Positions 13,007-25,282 of a DNA stretch of 48,776 bases are shown piece by piece. Each line of letters begins with the position of its first letter. Position 1 is the first letter of the stretch. The stretch is from Pholiota molesta (taxonomy: Eukaryota > Basidiomycota > Agaricomycetes > Agaricales > Strophariaceae): NCBI GenBank assembly GCA_014925825.1, contig JACGCK010000291.1:1-48776 (forward strand), written 5' to 3'. The position numbers and the translations under genes are program-made. The notes beneath the pieces are model-generated. The model searched no databases and was not told the origin of the DNA. It worked only from the letters and a program-made list of their open reading frames with translations.

Positions 13007-14265
13007 CTACTGCGCCTTTACGCTGACGGGATAAGCGGCTTCCAATTCGTCTAGTGCATGCGTCTCGTGGGTAGAACGCGCGTGGAATTGAAGGCCGGAT
13101 AGGTGAATGGAAGTCGAGGGAAAGGAGGTGGTGGTATCCAGCATGGCCACACGCGCGACCAGGATTGTAGTGGCAATGCCCTGCATTAAGTACGGTAAAC
13201 GAAGCGTTATAGGCAAGTTGTAAAAGGATAGTGCACGTACTGCAATCAGATTGACGAGAACTGTTTCGTAATACCCGGACGCCACCGCGCGGGTATTCAG
13301 GACGGTTGTCTTCCCCGCGACCACGGTGGTGATCGCACCGAATAGGAGGGAGAGGGAGTACACCGCGCCGGACTCGGCGACTATGGTGATGATGTGCCGG
13401 AATCTTGTCTGTGACGTGCCGTGCTTCGCGAGGGAGTGGATGCGGTATGCGATGAGGAGGGTTGTGACGAAGCTGGTTGCGAACGGCGTGAAGTAGCCCG
13501 CGGAAGCCAGGCTGTTGATCTGGGCTGTTATGCGCTGCGTGGGGGGAACTGGGTCGTATATTGCCTGGAATATCGCTAGGACAATGAATATGACTTGACA
13601 GAGAAAGAATTTATTTATTTAGCAGTTCGTAATCGTGTGTGGATATCAACGTACCGATTTCGGCGGTGAGCAGAAGCACTGGCGCCGCTATCGCGCGGAG
13701 CGACTGATTCCAGACAAAAAAACACCGCCAGATCTGGTGTGGTGCGTTAGCGAGCCGGGATGTGGGTGTACAGGGGGTGTGCTACGCACAAGGAGCCCGT
13801 CTGCGAGCACGAAGCTGAGGAAGTACAAGATGTCGGAGGGGAGGAAGACCCAGCGCGGGGGTTCGATTAAGGATATGAAAACGGATTGCCGGGTGGCTCC
13901 GTTATCGACGAATTGCCATTTTGTGATGTACCAGTTGACGGCGGTGGTGAGGATGTTGCATGTGAACAGCGCGGTTATGGTGGCTGGCACTACGTAGCGT
14001 TTGGACGTGCTTCTCGTTACTGAGCATTGGTCAGTAAAATGACCACAGCGCCCTTGCAGAATGGGAGGGTACGTACGGTGGATATACATAGTCCCAAAGT
14101 AGATGATAGTGTACGTCCCTTCCTCGATTCGGTTAATTTCTAGTTGAAGTGGGTCCCCAGTAGTGATTTGGGCTTACCCATTCCGAACGCGCTGAGAATG
14201 ATGGCATTAAGGTTGCTGCCAATTTCAGATTTTTCGATATCGGCGGGTATGCGTAGATTTGACAT
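13007..14265 (-). CDS. Seven-helix membrane protein, paralog A
   Basis: Predicted integral membrane protein of an Agaricomycete-expanded family without an established function; topology suggests a receptor-like protein. Exons in transcript order are 14265-14178, 14118-14077, 14019-13790, 13733-13655, 13593-13241 and 13180-13007, giving 321 residues. Seven hydrophobic stretches are visible. Landmarks are DIEKSEIGSNLNA near the N-terminus, KWQFVDNG after helix 2, SFVLADGLLIWRCFFVWNQS at helix 3, ATSFVTTLLIAYRIH, and VAESGAVYSLSLLFGAITTV. The hydrophilic tail ends in Gln. All exon lengths except exon 1 equal those of paralogs B and C. Two acceptors (before exons 2 and 5) are AAG rather than CAG. 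I see no stop or frameshift, so the gene looks intact. Confidence 0.8.
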
Positions 14266-14314
14266 TCTGAACAAGATTAGAATAACATCGACATTCGAAG
14301 TTGAACGCTGAAAG

Positions 14315-14321
14315 CTTTATA
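14315..14321 (-). promoter_or_regulatory. TATA-like box of paralog A
   Basis: TATAAAG read on the minus strand, 50 bp upstream of the ATG at 14265. It is followed by CTTTCAGC and is conserved at the same distance in paralogs B and C, which supports a core promoter element. Confidence 0.55.
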
Positions 14322-14534
14322 TGTGAGCGAAGCTTTATGTTTCTTGGTATCCATGAGATTCCGAGTTTCATTCCCCATTCATAGTCACAGATCCATAATC
14401 GCAACTAACTACAGATATTCCTATGACGGGTACTAAGCGATATAATCAATCTTAATATGATCTTGATATGATCGTCAATCTCAAATATGATCCTCAGAAG
14501 GCGCCCCAGGGATGTGCTGGATCATTCAATAGGG

Positions 14535-15850
14535 ACAGTAAGAGTTGAAGATTCAGCTTTGATTCAGCACATGATTCTGATTTGATTCATGGATTGATTT
14601 CGAAGGCCAGAATCTGCCAGAATCGTGGGAATGCAGAATCAAAACTGAATCGCAGAATCTCCTCCAGATTCTGCGACGGAATCAAGGATTCCGTGGGTTG
14701 ATTCTGAGCTGATTCTTGCCTGCATAAAATCAACATAGAATTGAGAGACCAAAAGTAATTCTTGATCTCATCAGAATCAACCGCGGAATCGGGGCGGTCA
14801 AAACTGATAACATCTGGGATTTGGAAAAACCGGCGCAGCGATCGGCGATCAGGCTGGCGGCGTTTGCCGCCGTGGCGCATGTGACTTGGCGGCCGCGCTG
14901 TGCTGCGCGCGTCGCGCGACGTTGGGCGCGCAACTTGAACGACACAGGCTGCATAGTATCGTCTTTCCCTGCTCCCCCTCTCCAGTCCCGCCTTTCCATT
15001 TGATGGAAGTGTATTTTTGGACATGGCCTCACCCGCCGCACCGTGGTTGTTAACGTCTGCATCACGTCTAACAGCAAAATCTAACACGTTACAAGGACCG
15101 AACACAATGACACGGCCGCCGCGATGAGGGAAAACGGCGGCGGGGGACGACGATGTGATGGCGCCGAGGGACAAGACTACAAACGCGTCGTGACGTTGCC
15201 GTGTGCCCATACACGACTACACGACCCCCGACGACGACGCCGGACGACGACACGACATCGCGTCTAAAAGGCGGGGGATATGGCATATTGATGGCATATG
15301 ACGGGTGCTGGAGAATGAGGACAAGTGAAGGCACATCCTCGTCATCCCCGTTCTATCCCTACATTGTTGTCGTTCGATTATAGCCCCCTAGCTGCGGCGG
15401 GGAAAACTGTATGTTGGAGTAGCATAATGTCCGAGTCGAGAGTCGAGACCTAGAGTTGCTAGATTAGAAAATGTTGCATTATAATTTATGTAGTAGACAT
15501 TTTTTTTTCTGATTCATCTATGCAACGATAAAAGCTAAAGGGCGGAGTGACCTTGAGCAATGAGTGCCAATGCTGGCTGCAAACATAGCAGCGTGCAAGT
15601 GAGAACGCGATTGGGACGCGGCGACGCATTGGGCGGGCACGCAGTAAGCCACCGGTCGAAAGTTGCCGCCGTTCCGCCGCTCATGATCGCCGTTTGGCGA
15701 CGCCGTTTTTTCCATTTCCCAGATGTCCTCTCAAAACTGAGCTTGATTCGATGTTGATTCAACTTTGATTCACGGAAGATTCACGGCTCGAGAATCAACT
15801 TGGAATCAAGCACCGAATCAACTTGGAATCACCCAAACGCGATAGTAATT
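14535..15850. mobile_element. Fold-back-like element with GATTC/GAATC-rich ends (non-autonomous)
   Basis: Two end regions are packed with GATTC and GAATC pentamers: about 14550-14800 on the left and about 15740-15835 on the right. Inside them, ACATCTGGGATTTGGAAAAA near 14810 matches, in inverted orientation, ACATCTGGGAAATGGAAAAA read on the minus strand near 15725. Further similarity follows (CGGCG, GGCGATCA, GGCGG on both arms). This looks like an element with long degenerate inverted ends. No transposase frame is present. The left edge is near the point where homology between blocks A and B ends (about 14530). Exact ends and a target duplication were not found. A 207-codon minus frame at 14587-15210 lies inside and is taken as chance. 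Confidence 0.5.
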
Positions 15851-17582
15851 AGTCCAGTTTGATTGTTTCTCTCCTTTTCTCTCTCTCTCTCCCTGTGTAT
15901 GGCGCAATATCGAAGATAGATTCGCCAGTCAAGTTCTCCAACTGCGATCATGTTGCGGCCCGTATAACGCCGTCGTGTGGGAACATTGAAAATGCTTGAG
16001 CCTGGTTCGACACTTTGGCTCCTGTGGACTCTCAACCCAGTCCACAGACATGTCCGGGCTCCCTTCACGCTCCTGCAGCCTTGTTACATTGAACAACTCT
16101 ACTGGACGAGATGTCCCAACGCGTACGATAGCTGGTACTCGCGCTTGCTCCTCCTTCCGATAATCCACCGTGCCGTCATCTTCGTGTCGTTCCTCCAATC
16201 ACTGCTAGCAGCTGTTGGCGCGGCTGTACCACGTCTTCCTTCCTACCAAGCACACAGTCGAGGGCCCATTCCGTACGGCGTCTTCAATCTCGGCAAAGAC
16301 ATGTATCACGCACCCTCAAATTCGAGTCTGGGTCCTGAGGTCGGCGATGAGTAAGTTGGTTGATATGCCTCTTCCACTGAACTAGACCTGATATTCTTAG
16401 GCGCAGATAGCTCCTCGGCTCATTCACCGGCTGCGCACTGGCCAAGCCCAGAACTTGTCCGCTACCAGAAGTAAAACATTTATTCCCTGGCTGGTGGAAA
16501 TCGCCGGGCGAGACCGCTGGGGTCCGGGGATTGTTTGAAGGAAGGCTGGACGCGATGTTGATGGAGGTGTTGGGTGATCTCATGGAGAAGATGCTGCGCT
16601 GTTGGCCTGAGGGCGACTGACGATGCGATGAACGCGGCGATTTCGCATCCCTGCTTCTCGCTCGAGGAATGCGCTATGCGCCGTGGCATATAATTCGAGC
16701 GATTGGCTGGTCCTAGGGTTTGCTGGGTTCACATACTTATGGGATGTCGCATCACCTAGGGTATGCCCAATGTCTACGGTCCCTTGTCTTTTCAAACCGG
16801 CGGCCCTCATGGTACATGGTGAGTAATGCATTTTCTTTCGTTTTGGCGGATTCCGTTCTTCGCATGGTCGCTTTTATCTGGCGACTGAACTGCCTTTCCT
16901 GTTCCCTTGTTGGGCATCTATCGTTCTATTACTCACACCGTTATTCTCGCGCGCTCTAATGGCGGAAACCATCTAATTTATTTCCCTATGTAGTCCATCA
17001 ATTGCTACTGCTGGTGATATTCGTGGTCGCACCGACAAGATATGCGTGAATATATGAGTTTGCTTGCGGGAAGAGCCAGATGCTGACGGCAGGCCTTACC
17101 CCGAGAGCCCTGCTAGCTGTACCCTGATTGGCTGATCGAAACCTTTCGCGTTGTAGGCTACTTCCCAGCTGTTCCACGTCGTCGGGACCGTCTGTTTGGC
17201 GATGGAAGCTCCTCTATCTATCCACCCGCCACATCGGTTCCGCCAGCGTGATTCATCTTTCACTTTCGTTAGACACCCGGCGGCTGGTGTTGCTCTGCCA
17301 CCCGTGTCTTTGGCGCTGTCACCTTTATTCATCTTGTACTCTGCGCAATTTCATGCGTCCATCCATCTAAATGTCCTATGGTTCAGCGATTGTTCTGATG
17401 GCACCGTGACATTGTGGACTGTAACTTCGCGTTCACACAGTATCTTTATTAGTCGGATATCGTCTCTTTCTCAAGAACTTAAGAACAATGAACGTCGTTG
17501 GATATCATGCCAGCGTACAAGTACAACAAATTATCTACACAGTTGGAAGCAAACTAATTTTACATGATAAATATTATATCCT
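15851..17582. other. Repeat-flanked non-coding stretch with a kinase relic
   Basis: Apart from the kinase remnant at about 16486-16692 I see only unassigned frames, such as 15977-16354 on the plus strand. From about 17391 the sequence is the 3' flank of paralog B; it contains GATGGCACCGTGACATTGTG, which occurs inverted in the 3' flank of paralog C near 41360. Confidence 0.45.
16486..16692 (+). pseudogene. Second kinase C-lobe remnant
   Basis: A plus-strand frame gives FPGWWKSPGE and then LGDLMEKMLRCWPEG. After frame changes it continues as RLTM and then AAISHPCFSLEE. The order matches the relic at 10487-10870, which has DPWW, LLEKMMRYCPEERLT and HLWFSLE, so both derive from the same kind of kinase C-lobe end. 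At least two frame changes are needed within about 60 bases, so it is non-functional. Upstream sequence is too decayed to place. Confidence 0.5.
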
Positions 17583-18847
17583 CTACTGCGCCTTTACGCT
17601 AATGGGATAAGCGGCTTCCATTTCTTCTAGTGAGTCTGTCTCGTGGGTAGAACGCGCGTGGAATTGAAGGCCAGATAGATGGATGGAAGTCGAGGGAAAA
17701 GTCATGGTGGTATCCAGCATGGCCACACGCGCGACCAGAATTGTAGTGGAAATGCCCTGCATATTTTTGGTTCATTCGGTAAACGAGGGGCGGCATACGC
17801 GAAGAGGGTGCACGTACCGCAATCAGATTCACGAGCACCACCGCATAGAACCCGAGCGCCATCACGCGGGTGTTCAGCACGGTCGTCTCCCCCGCGACGA
17901 CGGGGATGATCGCCCCGACGAGCAGGGCGAGGGAGTACGCCGCGCCGGACTCGACGACGATGGCGGTGGTGTGCCGGAATCGGTTTTGGGCCGTGCCGCG
18001 CGTCGCGACCGCGTGGATGCGGTACGCGATGAGGAGGGTGGTGACGAAGCTGGTGGCGAACGTCGTGAAGTAGCCCGCGAAGGAGAGGTTGTTGATCTGC
18101 GCTGTGAGGCGCGCAGTGGGGCCGACTGCGCCGTATATTGCCTGCAATATCGTTCGGACGATGAATATGACTTGAGAGAGAAAAAAATCATTCATTTAGC
18201 AGTTCTTACTACGTGTGTATGGATATCAGAGAACGTACCGATTTCGGCGGTGAGCAGAAGTACTGGCACCGCTATCGCGCGGAGCGACAGATTCCAGACG
18301 AAGAAACACCGCCAGATCTGTTGCGGTGCGTTAGCGAGCTGGGACGTGGGTGTACTGGGGACGTGCTACGCACAAGGAGACCATCTGCGAGCACGAAGCT
18401 GAGGAAGTACGGAATGTCGGAGGCAAGGTCGACCCAGCGCGGGGGTTCGAATAAGGATATGAAAACGGATTGCCGTGTGGCTCCGTTATCGACGAATTGC
18501 CATTTTGTGGTGTACCAGTTGACGGCGGTGATGAGGATGTTGCATGTGAATAGCGCGGTTATGGTGGCCGGCACTATGTAGCGTTTGGACGCGCTTCTCG
18601 TTACTGCGCATTGGTCGGTGAAATGTCCAGCGCCATTGCAGAATGGGAGAATACGTACGGTGGATATACATAGTCCCGAAGTAGATGATAGTGTACATTC
18701 CTGCCGCGATTTGGTTAGTTAATAGCTGATGTGGGTCCCTAGTATTGATTGGGGCTTACCCATTCCGAAAGCGCTGAGAATGGAGGCATTGAGGTTGCTG
18801 CCAATCTCAGATTTCTCGATATCGGCGGTGAGGCGTAGTTTCGACAT
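17583..18847 (-). CDS. Seven-helix membrane protein, paralog B
   Basis: Same family and plan as paralogs A and C. Exons in transcript order are 18847-18760, 18700-18659, 18603-18374, 18317-18239, 18170-17818 and 17756-17583, giving 321 residues. Every exon length equals that of paralog A. The protein begins MSKLRLTADIEKSEIGSN, has SFVLADGLLIWRCFFVWN at helix 3, an intracellular-looking loop with RFRHTTAIVVESGAAYSLAL before helix 6, and a tail ending SVKAQ. No stops or frame changes were seen. The long plus-strand frame at 17683-18402 is antisense shadow. Function unknown; a sensory role is only an inference from topology. Confidence 0.8.
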
Positions 18848-19579
18848 TCTGGGTGAAGATGAATAACATTGGGATTCGAAGGTTGAGCACTGAAAGCTTT
18901 ATATGTGGAAGAAGCTTTACGTTTCCTCGTATCTCTGAGAATGCGAATTTGATTCCCCATTCACAGACTCAGAGGTCCGTAATCGCAACTAAATACGATA
19001 TCCCTATGATGGGTACTAAGCGATGCAATCAAACTTAATATGACCGTCAGAAAGGGGATGCGCAGAATCATTCATTAATGGAATATTCACACCTACAGCA
19101 TCTGACGAATGGTGGGTCGGTTTTTGGTCGGTTTGGTGGGATACGACAACACACCGTAACGTTTACCCAATTCATTGTTTACTTTCGTGTGATCGCTTCA
19201 GTATTTGGTGGCCATGGTTGAACACTAGAAAAGCGGTAGGTCAAGGAACACGATGTTGCGGCGCAATGAACACGACGATGTGTAACCTAATAGATTTTAA
19301 TCAGTAATAGGTAAGTACACGAGCTTGGATACTTGATGCAAATTCATCATTCTGTGAGACCTTTCGAACGGTTTAAGTACCTGGTTGAGGAGGCGACAGG
19401 AGATGCAAGTGTTTCTTGCGAGGTGGTGGCAGGTGGTGGCCAAGGGGTATGCAATAAACAAATAATATATATCATGTCGATTTATGCAAATAAGCCAATA
19501 TTGTCTACCCCTACCTACCTATTCTATCCCCATAAGGAAATTTGATGGCCGGAGTGATCTCGGCATACCAAAAATAGCA
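18848..19579. other. Promoter side of paralog B and 3' flank of the next gene
   Basis: To about 19080 this is duplicated promoter DNA. After that it is AT-rich with no gene. CTACCTACCTAT at 19511-19522 recurs in the same orientation at 25634-25645, on the other side of the large transposase-like gene. Confidence 0.5.
18897..18903 (-). promoter_or_regulatory. TATA-like box of paralog B
   Basis: TATAAAG on the minus strand, 50 bp upstream of the ATG at 18847, at the same distance as in paralog A. The surrounding bases are also conserved. Confidence 0.55.
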
Positions 19580-22500
19580 CTACATGTTCGACTTCCCTCC
19601 TCGTCGAACCTTTTTTCGACTGGCTGCCTTCCCCCGTGCTGTTAGTTTGCACTCATCATCACAATACCATTCAGATTGAGGAACATGAATGAGACCTCGG
19701 CAGTGAAGGTGATACTGAAGGTCAAAATTGTGTATTAGCACTGTTTAAAAACCGATAAAACAAACTCAAAGACGGCGCACCTTTAAATTACACCCCGCTG
19801 ATGAACATCGAAGAGCATAGCCCTCGACAGAGCCCTCACATGTAGCGCAGATTGCTCCTCCTTCACTTCCATAAATTTCTTGGAAGCGAGTACTAGCCAC
19901 GCGTTTCCGTTTAGTGGGCAAACCTGAGGCTTTGTGATTATTAAAACAAATTGAGATGGACAAACCTAATAAACTTACCTTCACTGAGACCACTCGCTGA
20001 ACCTGACGCAATAGGCGCTTGAGTGTCATCGACAGAAGGGTCACTGGCCATTGGACCAGTTGGCACCGGTACGGCTTGAAGGTTATCGGGGATGGACCCA
20101 GAAGCACTGGCTGTTGAATTTGCAGCTATAGGCAGCTGGGCATCGTCGAAAAGAGAGTCACTCGATATCGAGCTGACGACTTGCACAGAAGGGGGGAGGT
20201 CATCAATCAGAGGCACGCTGGTTGTCGAGTCTATTGTCCTGGAGCCCTCATCGACGATGGAGACAGTAGTTGTTGTACTTTTCTCCGTTAGGTTTTCTGT
20301 GTCCTCTGTGTTGCCTCCAAATGGATTCAGTTCGCTTTCATCCTGTTCGTAGTGTGGATCATCATCGCCATCTTCATCTTTATCACTTTCGTGGTCAGAT
20401 GTTACATCGCTATAGAATAATTATCAGTACGGGCGCCAATCACAAAACGACGACTTACCGAAGCGCCAAACGCGAGCTATGTGCATCTGAGACCCGGAGC
20501 CGGCTCTTCACCAATGGTGCAGATTTTCGTTGGCGTTTGCGATCATCATAGACCGCGCGCAGTAGAGTTTTCTCATTCTCGTGGAGCTGCCAATATTCCG
20601 TGTGGTTCTCAGGCGTGGCAGTCGGATGGAATCGCGCCAGATGTGCACGGAAGTTATACTTCCATACTGCTGGAAACCCAGTCCCTTGTGCCTCGCACAA
20701 TGGACATCGTAATGGGTGATTTGTGCAGGGCTGTGTGACGCTGAATGTTTTCGCCTGGGTGATACGGATGTTTCGCAGATACGGGCACTCGGATTTTGTC
20801 ATATCGATCATAGAGTTGCGTTTGAGAAAGATCTTGCATGAAAACGAGGTGTTTAGGCAGAAACCACATGGTTCGCGACTTCTCTCGACGTGAGGGTCGT
20901 GCAGGATGTGACTTCCCATATGCTTGAGGAGATTCTGCCCATTGAATGACGAGATAAGCACGTCAGGGCAAAATGGACAGCACGCTTGGGCGGCTGAGCT
21001 GCGAGAGGGAGCGTCGGCTTCACAAACAAAACAAGCTTGTCCTAAAAAACCATAAGCAGATACCTGACAAGATTAATCTAGATGAACGTACCACTCAAGT
21101 TTCGGTACGGAAATGATGGTGTAACAGGTACCGCTGGCAGATGTAGTAGATCCTCGTGAAGACGTTCGTAGAGGATTGCTGATATGTCGCGCAGCTCTGA
21201 GGTTGAGAAAACATAGGTATTGTCGCCAGTATTTTGCCCGAGGATGGCAGGTTTGTACTCGGGGTTGATCAATGAAAAGAAGCGCCCAGGAACATCCTTG
21301 AGGTGGCCACGCGACTCGAGAGCGCCTGTCCATTGCCAATCAGCTTGTGTTACCTCTTGATCGCTGTCCTGAAGTCGAATCTCTTCAATCTTCATGATAT
21401 GAACTTGAAGACGAATGTTCGGCTCAGACAGCAACTGTGGCAATACTGAATGAAGCTCCTTCCCGTCTCGTCGAATTGCGAGAACTTGACCGATCGCTAA
21501 GAAGATCTGATCATCGGAACGTACGAGAGTGACAATGGGATCTTGGATACATAGTGCGCCGTCTTCGTCGTCAGCGTGGGATGTATTTTGGCTGGCAGAA
21601 GTTTCATAGCGCGAGTATCCTCGTACACGTTTCAGCCGATCTCGAGAGTCCGAAGTGATGGCCAGAGGGTTGGAATACAAGCGAAGGATGCTCGCCTTGT
21701 GAGCAGGTTTGGAACTGTCTGGAAGGGAAACCCATGGTGACGGAGATTCAGTGTTAGTGCTCTCGTTCGTATTGGCACCTTCGAAGTTTTCTAACTCGGC
21801 CGTTCCTGCGACATCGTCCAAATCCGGGGCAAGGCTTTCAGTATCGTCACTGAGTGCTGGCGTTGGAGGTATCAACGTAGAAGCCAAAAGGTGATCCTGT
21901 TCTTCGTCAGTCTCATGTCGCTCGCCTTCCTGTAGCTCGCTTTCAACTAAAACCATCTTCCCATCACCGAAAGGCGAAAACATGTCGAAGCCGCCCTGAG
22001 CGCGCATAGACGTGAATGGTGCAGGTACTTCCGCGGCATCGAGTGCTTGCTCGGCGAGCACGCAACCTTCGTTCCAGGAGCCAAGAAGGACAACTTGATT
22101 GACACGATAGTCCCCTTTGAGGGATCGTGGACTGAGATGGTCGTACTTGTTTGATATTTCGTCGATATTGCTGTCGAGAGGTTTCAGATCGAGGCGTCGT
22201 GCTTGCCCTCCCCATTCGGGATGATTCTCGAGGATGATGACACATTGAGTAGCACCGTCAACACGATTTGTGAGTTGAAGGACGTCTGCATTGGTATCAG
22301 TACCAACCATCGTGCGGACCTTGCCAAAGATTTTCTCGAGGCCATCGGTTCCTAAAAGAATAATATAGAAAAGACCATTGGGATCATCGCGTTGCATCTT
22401 TGCGACACAGAAATAGACATTTTTAATCATCGACATGACATCAAAAAAGGTCTGGACAGGAATAAAATCTCCTTTGTCGCGACTGTAGAGAGCAAGGACA

Positions 22501-25282
22501 ATGTGGGCGGCAGCGCTCAGATAAACAAGCTGGGTGTGGAGTGAGAGTTCGACGTTCAGATACGCATTCAGCAAGTAGAAATATAGGCGACCTAAAAGGC
22601 ATAGGACACGACGAGTTGCTTGAACAGTTGGACGGTCTGTTGGTTTCGATGGTGGGAGGTTCGAGATTGCGACAAGGAGACGAAGCATCAGAGTGACATC
22701 TTGCTTGTCATTGGGTGTAAGAAGGGCGTCGGCCTCGCTAGCTCTCATGCCTGCGGCAATTAAATGCTCTCGAAGCACTGAAGATGTGATTCGAATCCCA
22801 TTGAGCGTAAATCCTAGTATGCGAAGGAGTGTGTTTCGGAAACGTTTGAATACATGCTTCCAATCAAAATCCGGAGTGATGTTGTCAGGTCCACAGCGAA
22901 GGTTGAAGAGGGATAACGGAGCAAGCGCGGGGTAGATTGGGTCGGATGGGCGGACGGCATCGCAAAGGGCAATATCAATCAGGCCGCGTCTTCGGCGAGC
23001 TTCACCGTCGGTGCAGATACAGTACAACCGACGATTACTACCCTTCTGAGTGGATTGAACCGCGTCCATGGAGTCCAAGATGAGTCGCTTATGCTCTCGA
23101 TAATCTTCTTGCTTGCAGCTTCCCGAGATTAGAAAGGCCCGAGTACTATAATCGGCAGGTTCGCCTGTCAGAATACTCAGGCCAGCAACAGTCGCCTAAA
23201 GGATATTCAGCCTATGTAGCGAGTTGAATCATCATTGAACTCACCTCCGATGCCAGATGAACATTACCATCTTGAAGAGCCTTGAGTAATGCGTCCGCTT
23301 GAAGCATAGATTTGAATTCCAATGGCGTTGTGCAGCCGTGTTCTCGACAAACACCGAGTATCTGATTCGTGCGAGGATCCCATCGAAGTCTCTCCTGGAT
23401 CTTGATTTCGTCAAGCTGCATTGACATTCCAATAATGGGAGCGGAGCGGTCAAAGCTTGATGGCGATTTCGAATCTGGGTAGCAATGTGTGAGATTGGCT
23501 GTGAGTTCCTCCTTCGTTGGATATCCCGCGGAAGACCGAAGTGGACTGGCAGCCATCCGACGCTTTATAGCATCAATAGAAGGGATACCAAGCGCGCGGT
23601 GAGCGATTACAGCCGCGGAACGACCACCAAGCTTCAAAATGAGGTAGCCGCGCTCGTGATCTGAAAGAGAGTAGCCGCGCGCAATGAACTTGTGTTGGAC
23701 GGCGAGATCAATCTTCTCGAGAATGGTGAAGATGCTCGAACCGGCGCGCAATTGCGCTGCCATGAGACTACGTATGCGCGGAATATCTTCTCGTGCAATA
23801 GCCTCCGCCATGCGCTTCCAAGCGTCGAGACGTCGGATGCGAACAGAAAGCACTGACGCTTTATTCAAGGCGTTCAGTTTGAGCTGCTTGATCTGCGCGG
23901 TCTTTCTACGCAACAAGACGTGCATCTCGGCTGGCGTGAGGTATGCATAAGGGCTGTTCTCGTGGCTTCCAGTCTCGATGCGGTCTTCGATGCCCTGTAG
24001 CGAGAGGTTGGTCTTGAGTTGTGCGCATTGAATACATGGCAGTGCATTTCTTTCCTTTCCTTTTGCCGTCGAACGCGAAATAGAGGTGCAGGCAGTGGAA
24101 TGCAGGTGGATACTGGCTGAATCGATTGTGACGGACCACGGCAATGTCAACACTAGATGTAACATGATGGGATACGAGGAGTACGGCGAAGCGCCTTCTG
24201 GTAGTCGTAATTTGTAGCCAGGGCAAGGACTAACGAGAGGATCGATGGTTAGATCAATGGTTGGCGTGTCCGGCCTTTCGATGATAGCCTTTGTCTTGGG
24301 TCTGCTTTCACGACCTGTGTCGCCACTGTTCATAAATTATTATAGCATTTTCAGTCAGGTACTAAACAAGAGAAACCAATTAAAAAATGACGCACTCTGG
24401 GAGAGACGGAACGTCGGATTTTGTTATGATTTCCTTGCTGGAAGCATCATATTCACGTCTGGCACCACTATGGACGGTCTTTAATGAGATAGATAGTAAA
24501 CATGAATGGAATGTATGACAGACCATAGAACCATGGCATCGACGAGACGTTCTATCTTTCCTTCCAGCAGTACGGGCTCGATCTTGATGTCTTCAATGCA
24601 AACCCGCAGATACCTGAATAGCCCGTCCATCCCAAATTGACCGCGTCGAATGAGAGGCTTCAGGGAGGCCGCAGTTGCTCCAAATCCGATGATACGGTTC
24701 AACGCGCTATCGATTGAGTGAAAGGGCCCTTCGTCGTCATCCGGATCGATTACAGGAAGCGAAGAATACGCCGCGAGGGCGTCAGACTGAACTCCCTCGG
24801 GAACAGAGCTAGGGAGCGTATCGATAACATGGCGAAGATGTCGAAGAAGTGGGTGCTGGTTGCTCAAGTCGGGCTGGGGGAAGATAGCAGCAGTGCGAGT
24901 GATCTCAGAGGTGGTGGGAGGGGTGTGAGAGACAGTGCGAGAAGAAGCAGCGAACAATGGCTGAGGCGCTTTGACAGCCGTGGGTTTGACAGCTTCTCCG
25001 CGGACGCCGCCTGTTGCCTTTTTGAAGAATGCCATAAGGCCGCGATGTGGGCTTGGTGGCCTCGCCTTGCGTTCATTGTCGAGATGGACCTTTCCTTTGA
25101 CATGCTGGAGCCAGTTTCCCTCGCCGCCGCGCCCCAGTTTGACCTGGATCTTGCAGATTTCACAGAATCGCGTCGACGAAATGTCGGTCTATATTTAGTT
25201 TGTGTGAGACTTCAGTAGTTGTTTTTAGAACAATGTGATGAGCACGTACTTCAGACGCGTTCGTACTCGCATTCTGTGCCAT
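19580..25282 (-). CDS. Large transposase-derived zinc-finger and PHD protein
   Basis: Exons in transcript order are 25282-25250, 25188-24532, 24478-24396, 24325-23245, 23195-21092, 21041-20459, 20409-19979, 19923-19781 and 19714-19580, giving 1749 residues with no stop. Residues 17-49 form a BED/C2H2-like finger (FCEIC, then His-x4-His). A central RNase H-like core resembles P-element/THAP9 transposases: LDEIKIQERLRWD with Asp about 563, then DFDWKHVFKRFRNTLLR with Asp about 729. FGKVRTMVGTDTN follows. Residues about 1322-1440 hold paired Cys/His fingers (CCPFC, RCPLC with His-x3-His). An acidic Ser-rich linker leads to a Cys4-His-Cys3 PHD-type finger in the last two exons, ending WYCDDEC. 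Such proteins are multi-copy in Agaricomycetes. It may be a live transposase or a domesticated one. The weakest junction is 24532/24478, where the donor is GTTCTA and the acceptor AAAG, though phase is kept. Confidence 0.7.

Larger units (their letters stand above)
12900..14530 (-). repeat. Segmental duplication block A
   Basis: This block carries seven-helix gene A with its 3' flank (about 12900-13006) and promoter side (to about 14530). It aligns by eye with block B (17391-19080) and, inverted, with block C (39694-41390). Shared pieces outside the coding region include the TATA region, the sequence around GGGTACTAAGCGAT, and a 3' flank stretch containing GTACAAGTACAACAAGTTAT. Confidence 0.75.
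17391..19080 (-). repeat. Segmental duplication block B
   Basis: Carries paralog B with both flanks. It aligns with block A (12900-14530) and inverted with block C (39694-41390). Upstream similarity to block A fades at about 19080, near the sequence AGAATCATTCATTAAT. Confidence 0.75.

Noticed and set aside
14587..15210. 207-codon minus-strand frame
   Set aside because: It lies within the GATTC-rich element and its inverted arm, has no motif, and its composition follows the repeat.
17683..18402. 239-codon plus-strand frame
   Set aside because: It is antisense to paralog B, whose six exons are supported by two other paralogs.
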